Below, in pieces: positions 1-6,094 of a stretch of 8,757 nucleotides of DNA; the stretch's first letter is position 1, and every line of letters begins with the position of its first letter. Under the pieces are notes generated by a model. The model was not told the origin of the DNA, did not search any database, and was given only the letters and a program-made list of their open reading frames with translations. The stretch lies in assembly GCA_934271085.1 (NCBI GenBank), contig CAKQQU010000056.1, forward strand, positions 1-8,757. Direction: 5' to 3'. Both the position numbers and the translations under genes were made by a program. This DNA comes from an uncultured Bacillota bacterium. GTDB lineage: Bacteria; Bacillota; Dehalobacteriia; UBA4068.

Positions 1-267
1 AAAAGAAAAGAAGGCGCTGTCAATGACAAAGCCTTCCGGGAACTTTTTATTTTTATAAAAGCAGCGTTTTCTTTGCGCCGCAAAACCATGGTCAACTCTC
101 TCAGCGCAGCTTATCCCCATTTTCCCCGGGAATACTGGCAGTCCTTGCTGGAAGAGTACGGCCTGTCCATAAACGAACGGGCCGAATCCTGCAGCTTAAA
201 GCAGTTTAGCGAACTCTTTGATCTGCATACTTCTCGATTATTTCATCCAGCAGTTCAGCAGCAGTGA
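1..267 (+). CDS. rsmA: 16S rRNA (adenine1518/1519-N6)-dimethyltransferase RsmA/KsgA, C-terminal part
   Basis: Only the last 88 codons are in the window; the SAM-binding Rossmann domain lies before base 1. The visible part is the helical C-terminal domain of the RsmA/KsgA family. The segment FRELFIFIKAAFSLRRKTMVNSL corresponds to the family's conserved 'F...v..aF.qRRKtl.NnL' block, followed by a helix reading YWQSLLEEYGLSINERAESCSLKQFSELFDL, as in typical KsgA ends. In this family the enzyme dimethylates two adjacent adenines in the 3' hairpin of 16S rRNA during small-subunit maturation. The protein runs about 13 residues (HTSRLFHPAVQQQ) beyond the usual family end. Those codons overlap the 3' end of the opposite-strand gene, so the extension may reflect the antisense overlap more than function. 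The stop is TGA at 265-267. No terminator hairpin follows. Confidence 0.85.
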   Translation, partial: KRKEGAVNDKAFRELFIFIKAAFSLRRKTMVNSLSAAYPHFPREYWQSLLEEYGLSINERAESCSLKQFSELFDLHTSRLFHPAVQQQ

Positions 268-616
268 GGATAATATCATAGCAGGCCTTTTCATCGGTAT
301 AATAAGCGTCTTTCAGGGTCTTGCAGTCTATACTGTGCATTCTTTTATTGTAGTTTTCCAGATACTCTTTGCTTATTGGTTTCAGCGCTCTGCTTTGATG
401 GGCGGTATCTTCCACAAACATATGGCTGATCACCCCCATAGCTCCACAGAGGGCGCCGCAGGCAGAACCGACTGACAACCCTCCGCCAAATCCGGCGAAG
501 AGGCGGGTGGCATCCTCATCAAGCCCCAATTCATATACCTGATTAGCTCCTTTGATTATTTTTTCCGCGCAGTTATATTCAGATCCAAATCCGCTTTCTA
601 TTAATTCTTTCAGCAT
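206..616 (-). CDS. C_GCAxxG_C_C family protein, function unknown
   Basis: This is a small 136-residue soluble protein with the spaced cysteine pattern that names the C_GCAxxG_C_C family: Cys16 in YNCAE, Cys53 and Cys57 in GSACGALCGAMG, Cys98 in IDCKTL and Cys112 in KACYDII. The central glycine-rich stretch AGFGGGLSVGSACGALCGA is typical. The first position of the family's GCA triplet is Ser here instead of Cys. The family is often found in anaerobes and is thought to bind a metal or a redox centre, but I know of no established reaction. The ATG at 614-616 is preceded by a good ribosome site (AAAGGAG, 624-630), which fixes the start. The gene is divergent from the exonuclease gene, only 30 bp away, and its last 62 bp overlap the end of rsmA on the other strand. 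Confidence 0.75.
   Translation of the reverse strand: MLKELIESGFGSEYNCAEKIIKGANQVYELGLDEDATRLFAGFGGGLSVGSACGALCGAMGVISHMFVEDTAHQSRALKPISKEYLENYNKRMHSIDCKTLKDAYYTDEKACYDIILTAAELLDEIIEKYADQRVR
552..579 (+). promoter_or_regulatory. Possible sigma-A promoter for the exonuclease gene
   Basis: A TTGATT box (552-557) and a TATATT box (574-579) are separated by 16 bp and would start transcription near 586, about 60 nt before the exonuclease ATG. The site lies inside the 5' end of the opposite-strand gene, as it must because only 30 bp separate the two start codons. It is a match by eye in AT-rich DNA and could be chance. Confidence 0.3.
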
Positions 617-646
617 AAAAATTTCTCCTTTAACTGAGGTGATCTT

Positions 647-1411
647 ATGAATAGCTTAAAACTTTTGTCGTGGAATGTCAACGGGATAAGAGCCGCAATA
701 AAAAAAGGCGCATTGGATGCGCTTAATGAGTTAAATGCTGATATTGTTTGCGTACAGGAGATCAAGGCAAAGCCTGATCAGATACCTGCATGCCTCCTGG
801 AATGGGCTGGCTATCACCCTTATATTTGCTCGGCAGCCCGTCCAGGTTACAGCGGTGTGGCGGTATTCAGTAAAATAATGCCCCAGGATGTCAGCTATGG
901 CCTGGGGGAGGAGCGCTTCGATTGCGAGGGGCGCACTGTCATTCTGGATTATCCAAAGTTCCGGCTGATAAACTGCTATTTTCCCAATGGGGGCAATGGG
1001 CCGGAGCGGCTGCAATACAAAATGGATTTTTATCAGCTTTTTCAGGAATATGCCAATAACAGCGATAAGCCTTTGGTGATCTGCGGCGATGTCAATACCG
1101 CCCATAAGGAGATAGATCTGGCCCGACCCAAAGAAAACCAGACGCATACCGGTTTTCTGCCTATGGAACGGGCCTGGATAGATAGGTTTTTGTCCGACGG
1201 TTTTGTGGATACCTTCAGAATGTTTAATAATGAAGGTGGCCATTACAGCTGGTGGGATATGAAGACCAGGGCAAGAGAACGGGATGTGGGCTGGCGTATA
1301 GATTATTTTTTTGTTTCCCAGTGTTTGAAAAAAAATGTTACCGCAGCCTACATTTTGCCTGATATCATGGGTTCAGATCATTGTCCGGTGGTGCTGGAAA
1401 TGGATATTTGA
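647..1411 (+). CDS. xth: Exodeoxyribonuclease III (AP endonuclease, ExoA/XthA)
   Basis: This is a 254-residue, full-length member of the exonuclease III/AP endonuclease family. Members cleave DNA 5' of abasic sites and remove 3' blocking groups in base excision repair. The catalytic motifs are all present in order: LLSWNVNG (residues 6-13), the Mg-ligand Glu38 in VQEIK, Tyr111 in NCYFPNG, Asp148 and Asn150 in ICGDVN, the WWD motif at 202-204, Asp219 in WRIDYFF, and the terminal Asp244-His245 pair in GSDHCP. The start ATG follows a GAGGTG ribosome site at about 635-641. The gene ends with TGA whose last base is adjacent to the stop codon of the convergent carboxypeptidase gene, leaving no room for an intergenic terminator. 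With the alkyltransferase at the other end, it is one of two DNA alkylation/abasic repair genes in the window, but they are not in one operon. Confidence 0.96.
   Translation: MNSLKLLSWNVNGIRAAIKKGALDALNELNADIVCVQEIKAKPDQIPACLLEWAGYHPYICSAARPGYSGVAVFSKIMPQDVSYGLGEERFDCEGRTVILDYPKFRLINCYFPNGGNGPERLQYKMDFYQLFQEYANNSDKPLVICGDVNTAHKEIDLARPKENQTHTGFLPMERAWIDRFLSDGFVDTFRMFNNEGGHYSWWDMKTRARERDVGWRIDYFFVSQCLKKNVTAAYILPDIMGSDHCPVVLEMDI
653..681 (-). promoter_or_regulatory. Possible promoter for the C_GCAxxG_C_C gene, inside the exonuclease gene
   Basis: On the minus strand a perfect TTGACA (676-681) is followed after 17 bp by TAAGCT (653-658), a poor -10 box. It lies inside the first codons of the divergent exonuclease gene, about 40 bp before the minus-strand ATG. 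The -35 box is convincing and the -10 is not, so this is only a candidate. Confidence 0.25.
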
Positions 1412-2551
1412 TCACCAGATCATTGACAGCAGTTTTCCCCAGGTATGCCATAAACCGCCTTGGGGAGCGTCATCCATAAGCAGCAGATCAGCGCTGGTCA
1501 GCTCCTGGCCGTCTCTGTATATTATTATCCTGCCGCCAATGTCTCCCGCTTTCAGCGGAGCCTGCAGATTGGGAACCAGCTCAATGCTTTCCCGTATCTC
1601 TCCTTTTTCTCCTTTTGCCTGGGAATAGCCTATATCATTGGCGACTGTCAGCGCCACACAGTCGACTTTTCCTTTGCTGATCGGCGCCTGGGCTATTACT
1701 TCGCCTGCCTTGTGCAGGGATACATATTCATATTTATTAAATCCATAGTTCAGCAGGGTCATGCTCTGACTGAAATGCCCCCGTCTTTCCTGGGCTCCCA
1801 GTACAACGGATATCAGGCGCATGCCGTCTCTTTGGGCGGTTGCTACCAGATTGCGGCCGGCTTCTTCGGTATAGCCGGTTTTCAGTCCATCCGTGCCCTC
1901 ATACCATTTAAGAAGACGATTGGTGTTCCACAGGGTCAGAAGATGAGGTTCCGGACGGAATTCGTATTCATATATCGATGTATAATCCAGCATAAGCGGC
2001 ACATGTACGGCGTGATGGGCCAGTAATCCTAGATCATGGGCTGTGGTATAGTGATTTTCATCGTGCAGACCGTGAGGATTGACGAAATTGGTATTATTCA
2101 TTCCCAGTTCCTTGGCCCGCTTATTCATCATATCGGCGAATCCCTGTACGGTGCCGCCCAGATATTCGGCCATGGCATAGGCAGCGTCATTGCCGCTGCC
2201 TACAGCTATTGCTATAAGCATTTCATCTACTGTTCTTTGCTCCCCGGGGTACAGATACACCTGGGAACCTCCCATAGACGCGGCTTCTTCGCTTACTGAT
2301 ACCAGGTCGTCAAGGGATATGGTACCTGCATCTACTGCCTCCAGGATCAGGGTGAGCGTCATCAGTTTGGTGACGCTGGCAGGATAGCATTTTTCATCGC
2401 TGTTCTGTTCATAAAGTATCTCTCCGCTGTTTCCATCCATCAGCAGGGCGCTTTTACATTCCAAAGAAAGATCGTCTGCTGCCAATGCCGTTGCCGGCAG
2501 CAGCATGATAAGCATTACCATGATAACTATCCGTAAAATTTTTTTGGGCAT
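1412..2551 (-). CDS. dacF: Serine-type D-alanyl-D-alanine carboxypeptidase (DacF/PBP5-like, peptidase S11)
   Basis: This is a 379-residue low-molecular-weight penicillin-binding protein that trims the terminal D-Ala from peptidoglycan pentapeptides outside the cytoplasmic membrane. Residues 1-25 form a Sec signal peptide (Lys-Lys, then a hydrophobic core, with a likely cut after ATALA). The three active-site motifs are present: SxxK as Ser59-Val-Thr-Lys62, SxN as Ser119-Gly-Asn121, and KTG at 224-226. A C-terminal PBP5-like domain follows, ending in the amphipathic stretch LWHTWGKLLSMIW, which would attach the enzyme to the membrane surface. The open frame extends upstream to 2785, but the ATG at 2549-2551 is chosen because AAAGGAGG lies 7 nt before it and the signal peptide starts there. 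DacF is a symbol used in spore formers; which paralogue this is cannot be told from the window. Its TGA abuts the TGA of the exonuclease gene. Confidence 0.93.
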   Translation of the reverse strand: MPKKILRIVIMVMLIMLLPATALAADDLSLECKSALLMDGNSGEILYEQNSDEKCYPASVTKLMTLTLILEAVDAGTISLDDLVSVSEEAASMGGSQVYLYPGEQRTVDEMLIAIAVGSGNDAAYAMAEYLGGTVQGFADMMNKRAKELGMNNTNFVNPHGLHDENHYTTAHDLGLLAHHAVHVPLMLDYTSIYEYEFRPEPHLLTLWNTNRLLKWYEGTDGLKTGYTEEAGRNLVATAQRDGMRLISVVLGAQERRGHFSQSMTLLNYGFNKYEYVSLHKAGEVIAQAPISKGKVDCVALTVANDIGYSQAKGEKGEIRESIELVPNLQAPLKAGDIGGRIIIYRDGQELTSADLLLMDDAPQGGLWHTWGKLLSMIW

Positions 2552-2606
2552 ATGAAAACCTCCTTTGTTAATAAGTATGGTGCTTTGTCCCTGATTATTC
2601 CCGGAC

Positions 2607-2635
2607 TTTACCAACGACTTATTTTGAGTTAAAAT
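2607..2635 (+). promoter_or_regulatory. Probable sigma-A promoter for the CrtC/AttH-like gene
   Basis: TTTACC (2607-2612) and TAAAAT (2630-2635) are 17 bp apart, with predicted transcription start near 2642. That leaves a leader of about 18 nt containing the ribosome site at 2646-2652. An overlapping TATAAT (2635-2640) has no fitting -35 box. I saw no clear promoter for the divergent dacF gene in the 109-bp intergenic region. Confidence 0.4.
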
Positions 2636-2645
2636 ATAATGGTAT

Positions 2646-2652
2646 AGGGAGG
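2646..2652 (+). promoter_or_regulatory. Ribosome binding site that supports a TTG start
   Basis: AGGGAGG lies 8 nt before the TTG at 2661-2663. The first in-frame ATG, at 2706, has no recognisable ribosome site in front of it, so this site favours TTG as the start codon. Confidence 0.6.
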
Positions 2653-2660
2653 CTTTTATT

Positions 2661-3662
2661 TTGTATAGTACATTGCCGTATAATAAAACAGAACATGGCG
2701 GTTTTATGGAAAACTGGCCGCCCCACAGAGACGTTTTGGATATCTGGAAGATACAGGGCATCATTAACGAGTCTATTATTTCCAAAGCGACCTACTCATA
2801 CAGTCTGACGATATATAAAGTAGAGTATCCTCTGGAATCTTTTTTTGCTGTTCAGTACAGCCTTGGTGATATTCTTAAGGCCACAGGTTTTTCCGAACGG
2901 GTAATCATTCCCATAATCCCCGGCAAAAAACCGCAGATCGACTTTGATAACGAAAGCATGTTCTGCGGAGAGCACGCCCAGGTACTGGATACCGAAAAGG
3001 CTATTGTGCTGCGTTTACGGGGAAATGGTTTCGGGCTGGATATGCGGCTTGACAAATTCAACGATCCTATCTGGCTTGGCGAAGACGGACGCTTTGCCGT
3101 CAGGGATTCAAAAGTTGCTTCCAAATCATTGTATATGGGCACCATGCCGGCCATGCGCAGTTTTGGCAGATTATACCTGGATGGACAGGATCTTCGGGTA
3201 CAGGGCGTATCATCAATAGAAAGATGCTGGGGAAAGGTGCCGGTTCGCGATGCCCGTATCCACTGGGAAAAATTTTATCTGTTCTTTAACAATAACGATG
3301 AGATATCTTTGATAAGTATGCCGCTGCTGCAAAAGCAGAAAGGGCTTTATATACCGGATCAGGGCGAAACTGTGGCCATGGATTCCTTTATGATAGAGCC
3401 TGTGGAATATCTGGAAATAGATGAGTGGCGTTTTTCCTCTTTGTGGCGGCTGCGCCTGCCGGAAATTAAGCAGGAACCATTGTATCTTATTCCTATGATA
3501 AAAAGTCAGTTCGTTTTACCAATATGCCGCCCTGTGGTGGGTATCTTTGACCGCCTGGGGCATAATTTCGGGTTCGGCCATGTTGAACTGATGCCCGGGG
3601 CCAGAAATGAGCTGGATAAAATAGGGCTAAGGCTTTATAAGAATAATTATATCAGCATTTAA
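2661..3662 (+). CDS. Lipocalin-like protein of the CrtC/AttH (carotenoid 1,2-hydratase-like) family
   Basis: This 333-residue protein has no signal peptide or membrane helix. It resembles the two-lipocalin-domain CrtC/AttH fold. The second half shows the family's landmarks: a Tyr-containing segment SLYMGTMPAMRSFGRLYLDG (residues 156-175), then RVQGVSSIERCWG (179-191, where the family has V.G..W...EWG), then IHWEKFYLFFNNNDEISL (200-217, corresponding to W.WF.L.L.DG.EL), and a final GFGHVEL (304-310) near the C terminus. The exact Trp-Met-Asp-Arg-Glu-Trp signature of true hydratases is degraded, so hydration of carotenoids is doubtful. Relatives occur in many non-pigmented bacteria with unknown roles. 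The TTG start is chosen for its ribosome site; ATG at 2706 would give a protein 15 residues shorter. It is monocistronic, divergent from dacF, and ends before a strong hairpin. Family assignment is by recalled pattern and moderately sure; function is unknown. Confidence 0.6.
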   Translation: MYSTLPYNKTEHGGFMENWPPHRDVLDIWKIQGIINESIISKATYSYSLTIYKVEYPLESFFAVQYSLGDILKATGFSERVIIPIIPGKKPQIDFDNESMFCGEHAQVLDTEKAIVLRLRGNGFGLDMRLDKFNDPIWLGEDGRFAVRDSKVASKSLYMGTMPAMRSFGRLYLDGQDLRVQGVSSIERCWGKVPVRDARIHWEKFYLFFNNNDEISLISMPLLQKQKGLYIPDQGETVAMDSFMIEPVEYLEIDEWRFSSLWRLRLPEIKQEPLYLIPMIKSQFVLPICRPVVGIFDRLGHNFGFGHVELMPGARNELDKIGLRLYKNNYISI

Positions 3663-3688
3663 AAGCTGGCAGGGCCATTATAGATAAT

Positions 3689-3717
3689 AAAAAAGGAAGC
3701 TTTAGCTTCCTTTTTTT
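3689..3717. terminator. Bidirectional hairpin terminator
   Basis: AAAAAAGGAAGC, a TTTA loop and GCTTCC followed by seven T form a perfect hairpin with A-tract and T-tract arms. It serves the CrtC/AttH-like gene on the plus strand. Because the arms mirror each other, it could also stop the convergent macro-domain gene. Confidence 0.9.
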
Positions 3718-3758
3718 GTGGGTTTATGGTTTTTGAAAATTGTTAGGATAGGATATCC

Positions 3759-4283
3759 TTAAATATTTGCAAGCAGCTCTTTGTATATGGATTCGGTTTT
3801 ACTGTCAAAGGCAACAAAATAAATTTTGCTGAAAGAATCCCCATGTTTATCCAGAAAGTGGCTGACAGCGCCAACAGCTACAGCGGCCGCTTTATCTTTG
3901 GGATAACCATAGACCCCGGTAGAGATGGCAGGGAAGGCGATCGTTCTCAGATCATGCTCCATGGCTATTTGCAGGCAGTTTGTGTAACAGGACCGCAGTT
4001 TGCCCTCTTCTCCCTGATTGCCGCCATGCCAGATCGGCCCTACTGTATGGATAACATATGGGGCAGGCAAATTGCCTCCGCCGGTTAGCTTGGCATCTCC
4101 GGTAGCGCAGCCATGCAATCTGCGGCATTCTTCCAGCAGTCCCGGGCCTGCAGCAAGATGAATGGCGCCGTCAACACCGCCCCCTCCCAGCAGGGAAGGA
4201 TTGGCCGCATTGACTATAGCGTCAACCCCCATCCTGGTTATATCACCCTTATATATTATCAGCTTGTCAGTATATTTTTTCAT
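3759..4283 (-). CDS. Macro-domain protein, probable O-acetyl-ADP-ribose deacetylase (YmdB-like)
   Basis: This 174-residue protein is a single macro domain. Family members bind ADP-ribose and hydrolyse O-acetyl-ADP-ribose or remove ADP-ribose from proteins. The signature NAANPSLLGGGGVDGAIHLAAG covers residues 25-46 and includes the Asn28 and Asp38 equivalents of the bacterial YmdB catalytic pair. GDAKLTGG (62-69), VIHTVGPIW (77-85) and the phosphate-binding loop STGVYGYP (121-128) also match. A GTG nine bases upstream (4290-4292) is in frame, but it overlaps the ribosome site AAGGGTG (4290-4296), so the ATG at 4281-4283 is the better start. The gene is transcribed alone, divergently from the phosphate transporter operon. 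The family is widespread and its exact substrate cannot be read from sequence. Confidence 0.93.
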   Translation of the reverse strand: MKKYTDKLIIYKGDITRMGVDAIVNAANPSLLGGGGVDGAIHLAAGPGLLEECRRLHGCATGDAKLTGGGNLPAPYVIHTVGPIWHGGNQGEEGKLRSCYTNCLQIAMEHDLRTIAFPAISTGVYGYPKDKAAAVAVGAVSHFLDKHGDSFSKIYFVAFDSKTESIYKELLANI

Positions 4284-4289
4284 AAAATT

Positions 4290-4296
4290 CACCCTT
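4290..4296 (-). promoter_or_regulatory. Ribosome binding site of the macro-domain gene
   Basis: AAGGGTG on the minus strand lies 6 nt before the ATG at 4283. It contains the in-frame GTG, which argues against that GTG being the start. Confidence 0.55.
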
Positions 4297-4332
4297 TTTT
4301 TATCATATCATATATGGTACACTAAATAAAGC

Positions 4333-4360
4333 ATAATACAGGGGATTGTGGGTTTTTCAA
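4333..4360 (-). promoter_or_regulatory. Probable sigma-A promoter for the macro-domain gene
   Basis: On the minus strand TTGAAA (4355-4360) is followed after 16 bp by TATTAT (4333-4338). The predicted start near 4326 gives a leader of about 43 nt before the ATG at 4283. I could not find a comparably good promoter for the divergent phosphate transporter in the same 110-bp region, nor a convincing Pho box. Confidence 0.5.
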
Positions 4361-4393
4361 CATAATCCAATCATCAATGTATAGGAGCAGATA

Positions 4394-5443
4394 ATGACCT
4401 TGGATTTTACGCAGCTTTGGAATCTGGTATTTACAAATCCCGCCATCGGTTTTATTTTTTTGCTCAATTTGGCGGTAATTTTGGTAAATGGCTGGACTGA
4501 CGCTCCCAATGCCATTGCTACATGTGTTTCAACAAGGGCGCTTTCCCCCGGAAAATCCATATTTATGGCCGCTGTCTGTAATTTTGCCGGAGTCACTTTG
4601 ATGACTTTGATCAATTCCGGCGTTGCTTTCACTATTTATAATATGGTTGATTTCAGCGGTGACAGCCATAAAGCAACCATTGCTTTGGCTGCTGCAATGG
4701 TTGCCATCGTTTTTTGGGCTGTTCTTGCCTGGCTGTTTGGTATTCCTACCAGCGAGAGCCATGCCCTGATAGCAGGCATCAGCGGTGCAGCAATAGCCCT
4801 GCAGGGCGGATTTGCCGGGATTAATGGCGGCGAATGGCTTAAAGTAATTTACGGGCTGATTTTTTCGGCTGCGGCAGGATTCATCATGGGCTGGCTTAAT
4901 GCCAAGCTGACAAATCGCATTTGCCGTGATTTGCCGCGCAGAAAGGCAGAGAATTTTTTCGGCAAGGCGCAGATAGGTGCCGCTGCAGGAATGGCTTTTA
5001 TGCACGGCGCACAGGATGGCCAAAAGTTCATGGGAATTTTTTTGCTGGCTATTATGCTGCAGACGGAAGATGTTATGGCAACTCCCTCTTTCCCCCTGTG
5101 GATGATGATACTGTGTTCTTTGGTGATGGGTCTCGGCACCTCTCTGGGAGGTATGCGCATCATTAAATCTGTTGGTATGAAAATGGTACATCTGGAAAAG
5201 CACCAGGGTTTTGCGGCGGATCTTGCCGGAGCTTTTTGCCTGCTGCTTTCCTCGATATGGGGATTGCCCGTATCTACCACTCATACCAAAACCACAGCAA
5301 TTATGGGAGTTGGCGCTGCCAAAAGGCTGAGGGCAGTTAATTGGGCAGTTGTTAAAGATATGGTCTGGGCTTGGATACTGACTTTCCCCGGCTGCGGGCT
5401 TATTGGTTATGCGCTGGCTAAGTTGTTTATGGTGCTGTTTTAA
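4394..5443 (+). CDS. pit: PiT-family inorganic phosphate transporter
   Basis: This is a 349-residue integral membrane protein with about ten hydrophobic segments. It carries the duplicated PiT signature: NGWTDAPNAIAT (residues 32-43) in the first half and HGAQDGQKFMG (204-214) in the second. The paired re-entrant motifs are GIPTSESHALIAG (116-128) and GLPVSTTHT (290-298). PiT proteins import phosphate, usually as a metal-phosphate complex, driven by the proton or sodium gradient. The length is that of the short bacterial PiT type. The ATG follows AGGAG (4383-4387). It heads an operon with a DUF47 gene 29 nt downstream, a very common PiT pairing that strongly supports the assignment. Sodium versus proton coupling cannot be judged. 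Confidence 0.95.
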   Translation: MTLDFTQLWNLVFTNPAIGFIFLLNLAVILVNGWTDAPNAIATCVSTRALSPGKSIFMAAVCNFAGVTLMTLINSGVAFTIYNMVDFSGDSHKATIALAAAMVAIVFWAVLAWLFGIPTSESHALIAGISGAAIALQGGFAGINGGEWLKVIYGLIFSAAAGFIMGWLNAKLTNRICRDLPRRKAENFFGKAQIGAAAGMAFMHGAQDGQKFMGIFLLAIMLQTEDVMATPSFPLWMMILCSLVMGLGTSLGGMRIIKSVGMKMVHLEKHQGFAADLAGAFCLLLSSIWGLPVSTTHTKTTAIMGVGAAKRLRAVNWAVVKDMVWAWILTFPGCGLIGYALAKLFMVLF

Positions 5444-5472
5444 TTTTACATATAGGTTTAGGGGATATATCC

Positions 5473-6093
5473 ATGAAGAAAAACAAATTTGATTATTTCG
5501 GCGCGTTCGAGAAAATGGCGGAATACTCCTGCATGGCATCGGAAATGCTGGGTAAAATCCTTGCTGATTATGATCTTGGTTCTTTGCCCGATTATGTTCC
5601 TAAGATGCATAAATTCGAGCATGACGCTGATATTGTGCTGCATGATATTCATGAGCATTTGGCCAATGAATTTATAACGCCCATTGAGAGGGTTGATATT
5701 ATCCATATGGCTAAGGATCTGGATGATGTTAATGATCATATCGAGGATGTTTTACTGCATCTTTATATGTACAATCTTCAGGATATACCAAAGGAAGCTG
5801 ATGCTATGGCGGCAATTATCAATAAAAGCTGCCTGTCCCTGTATTCGGCTCTTAAGGAATTCAGCAATTTTAAGAAATCACATTCAATTGGCAGCCTGAT
5901 AATTGAGATAAACCGTCTGGAGGAAGAGGCAGACAGGATTTATATCGAGGCAAATCACCGCCTCTTCAGTGATGAGATTGTAGGGCCTGCAGTATTTGGC
6001 TCCTCTGCCGTGCTTACTTGCCTGGAAAAATGCTGCGATGCCTGCGAACATGCTGCTGATACCATAGAGCGTATCATCATGAAGAACTTTTGA
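5473..6093 (+). CDS. DUF47 family protein, PhoU-like partner of the phosphate transporter
   Basis: This 206-residue, all-helical cytoplasmic protein of the DUF47/TIGR00153 family is related to PhoU. It has the acidic, metal-binding-type helices of the family: EHDADIVLHDI (residues 49-59), TPIERVDIIHMAKDLDDVNDHIED (69-92), RLEEEADRIY (148-157) and CEHAADTIERI (191-201). In known PiT operons such proteins are thought to control the transporter or sense phosphate; the mechanism is not settled. The ATG follows AGGGG (5460-5464) at 8 nt. The gene lies 29 nt after pit and only 1 nt before the radical SAM gene, so the three are almost surely one transcript. A cysteine cluster near the C terminus (Cys183, Cys187, Cys188, Cys191) is notable and may bind a metal, which is inference. 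Confidence 0.92.
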   Translation: MKKNKFDYFGAFEKMAEYSCMASEMLGKILADYDLGSLPDYVPKMHKFEHDADIVLHDIHEHLANEFITPIERVDIIHMAKDLDDVNDHIEDVLLHLYMYNLQDIPKEADAMAAIINKSCLSLYSALKEFSNFKKSHSIGSLIIEINRLEEEADRIYIEANHRLFSDEIVGPAVFGSSAVLTCLEKCCDACEHAADTIERIIMKNF

Positions 6094-6094
6094 T

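Noticed and set aside
2552..2785. N-terminal extension of the carboxypeptidase by 78 residues
   Set aside because: The extension precedes a clear signal peptide and overlaps the divergent gene. The AAAGGAGG site places the start at 2551.
3750..3759. AGGATATCCT palindrome just after the macro-domain stop
   Set aside because: A 10-bp palindrome is common by chance, is too short to act as a terminator, and has no matching second copy.
4284..4393. Pho-box-like regulatory site before the phosphate transporter
   Set aside because: No spaced TTAACA-type repeats could be recognised in the intergenic region, so no phosphate-response site is claimed.
4529..5539. Minus-strand open frame of 336 codons
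   Set aside because: It is antisense to the phosphate transporter, with a composition rich in His, Ser, Gln and Asn that is unlike a real protein, and no ribosome site was noted.
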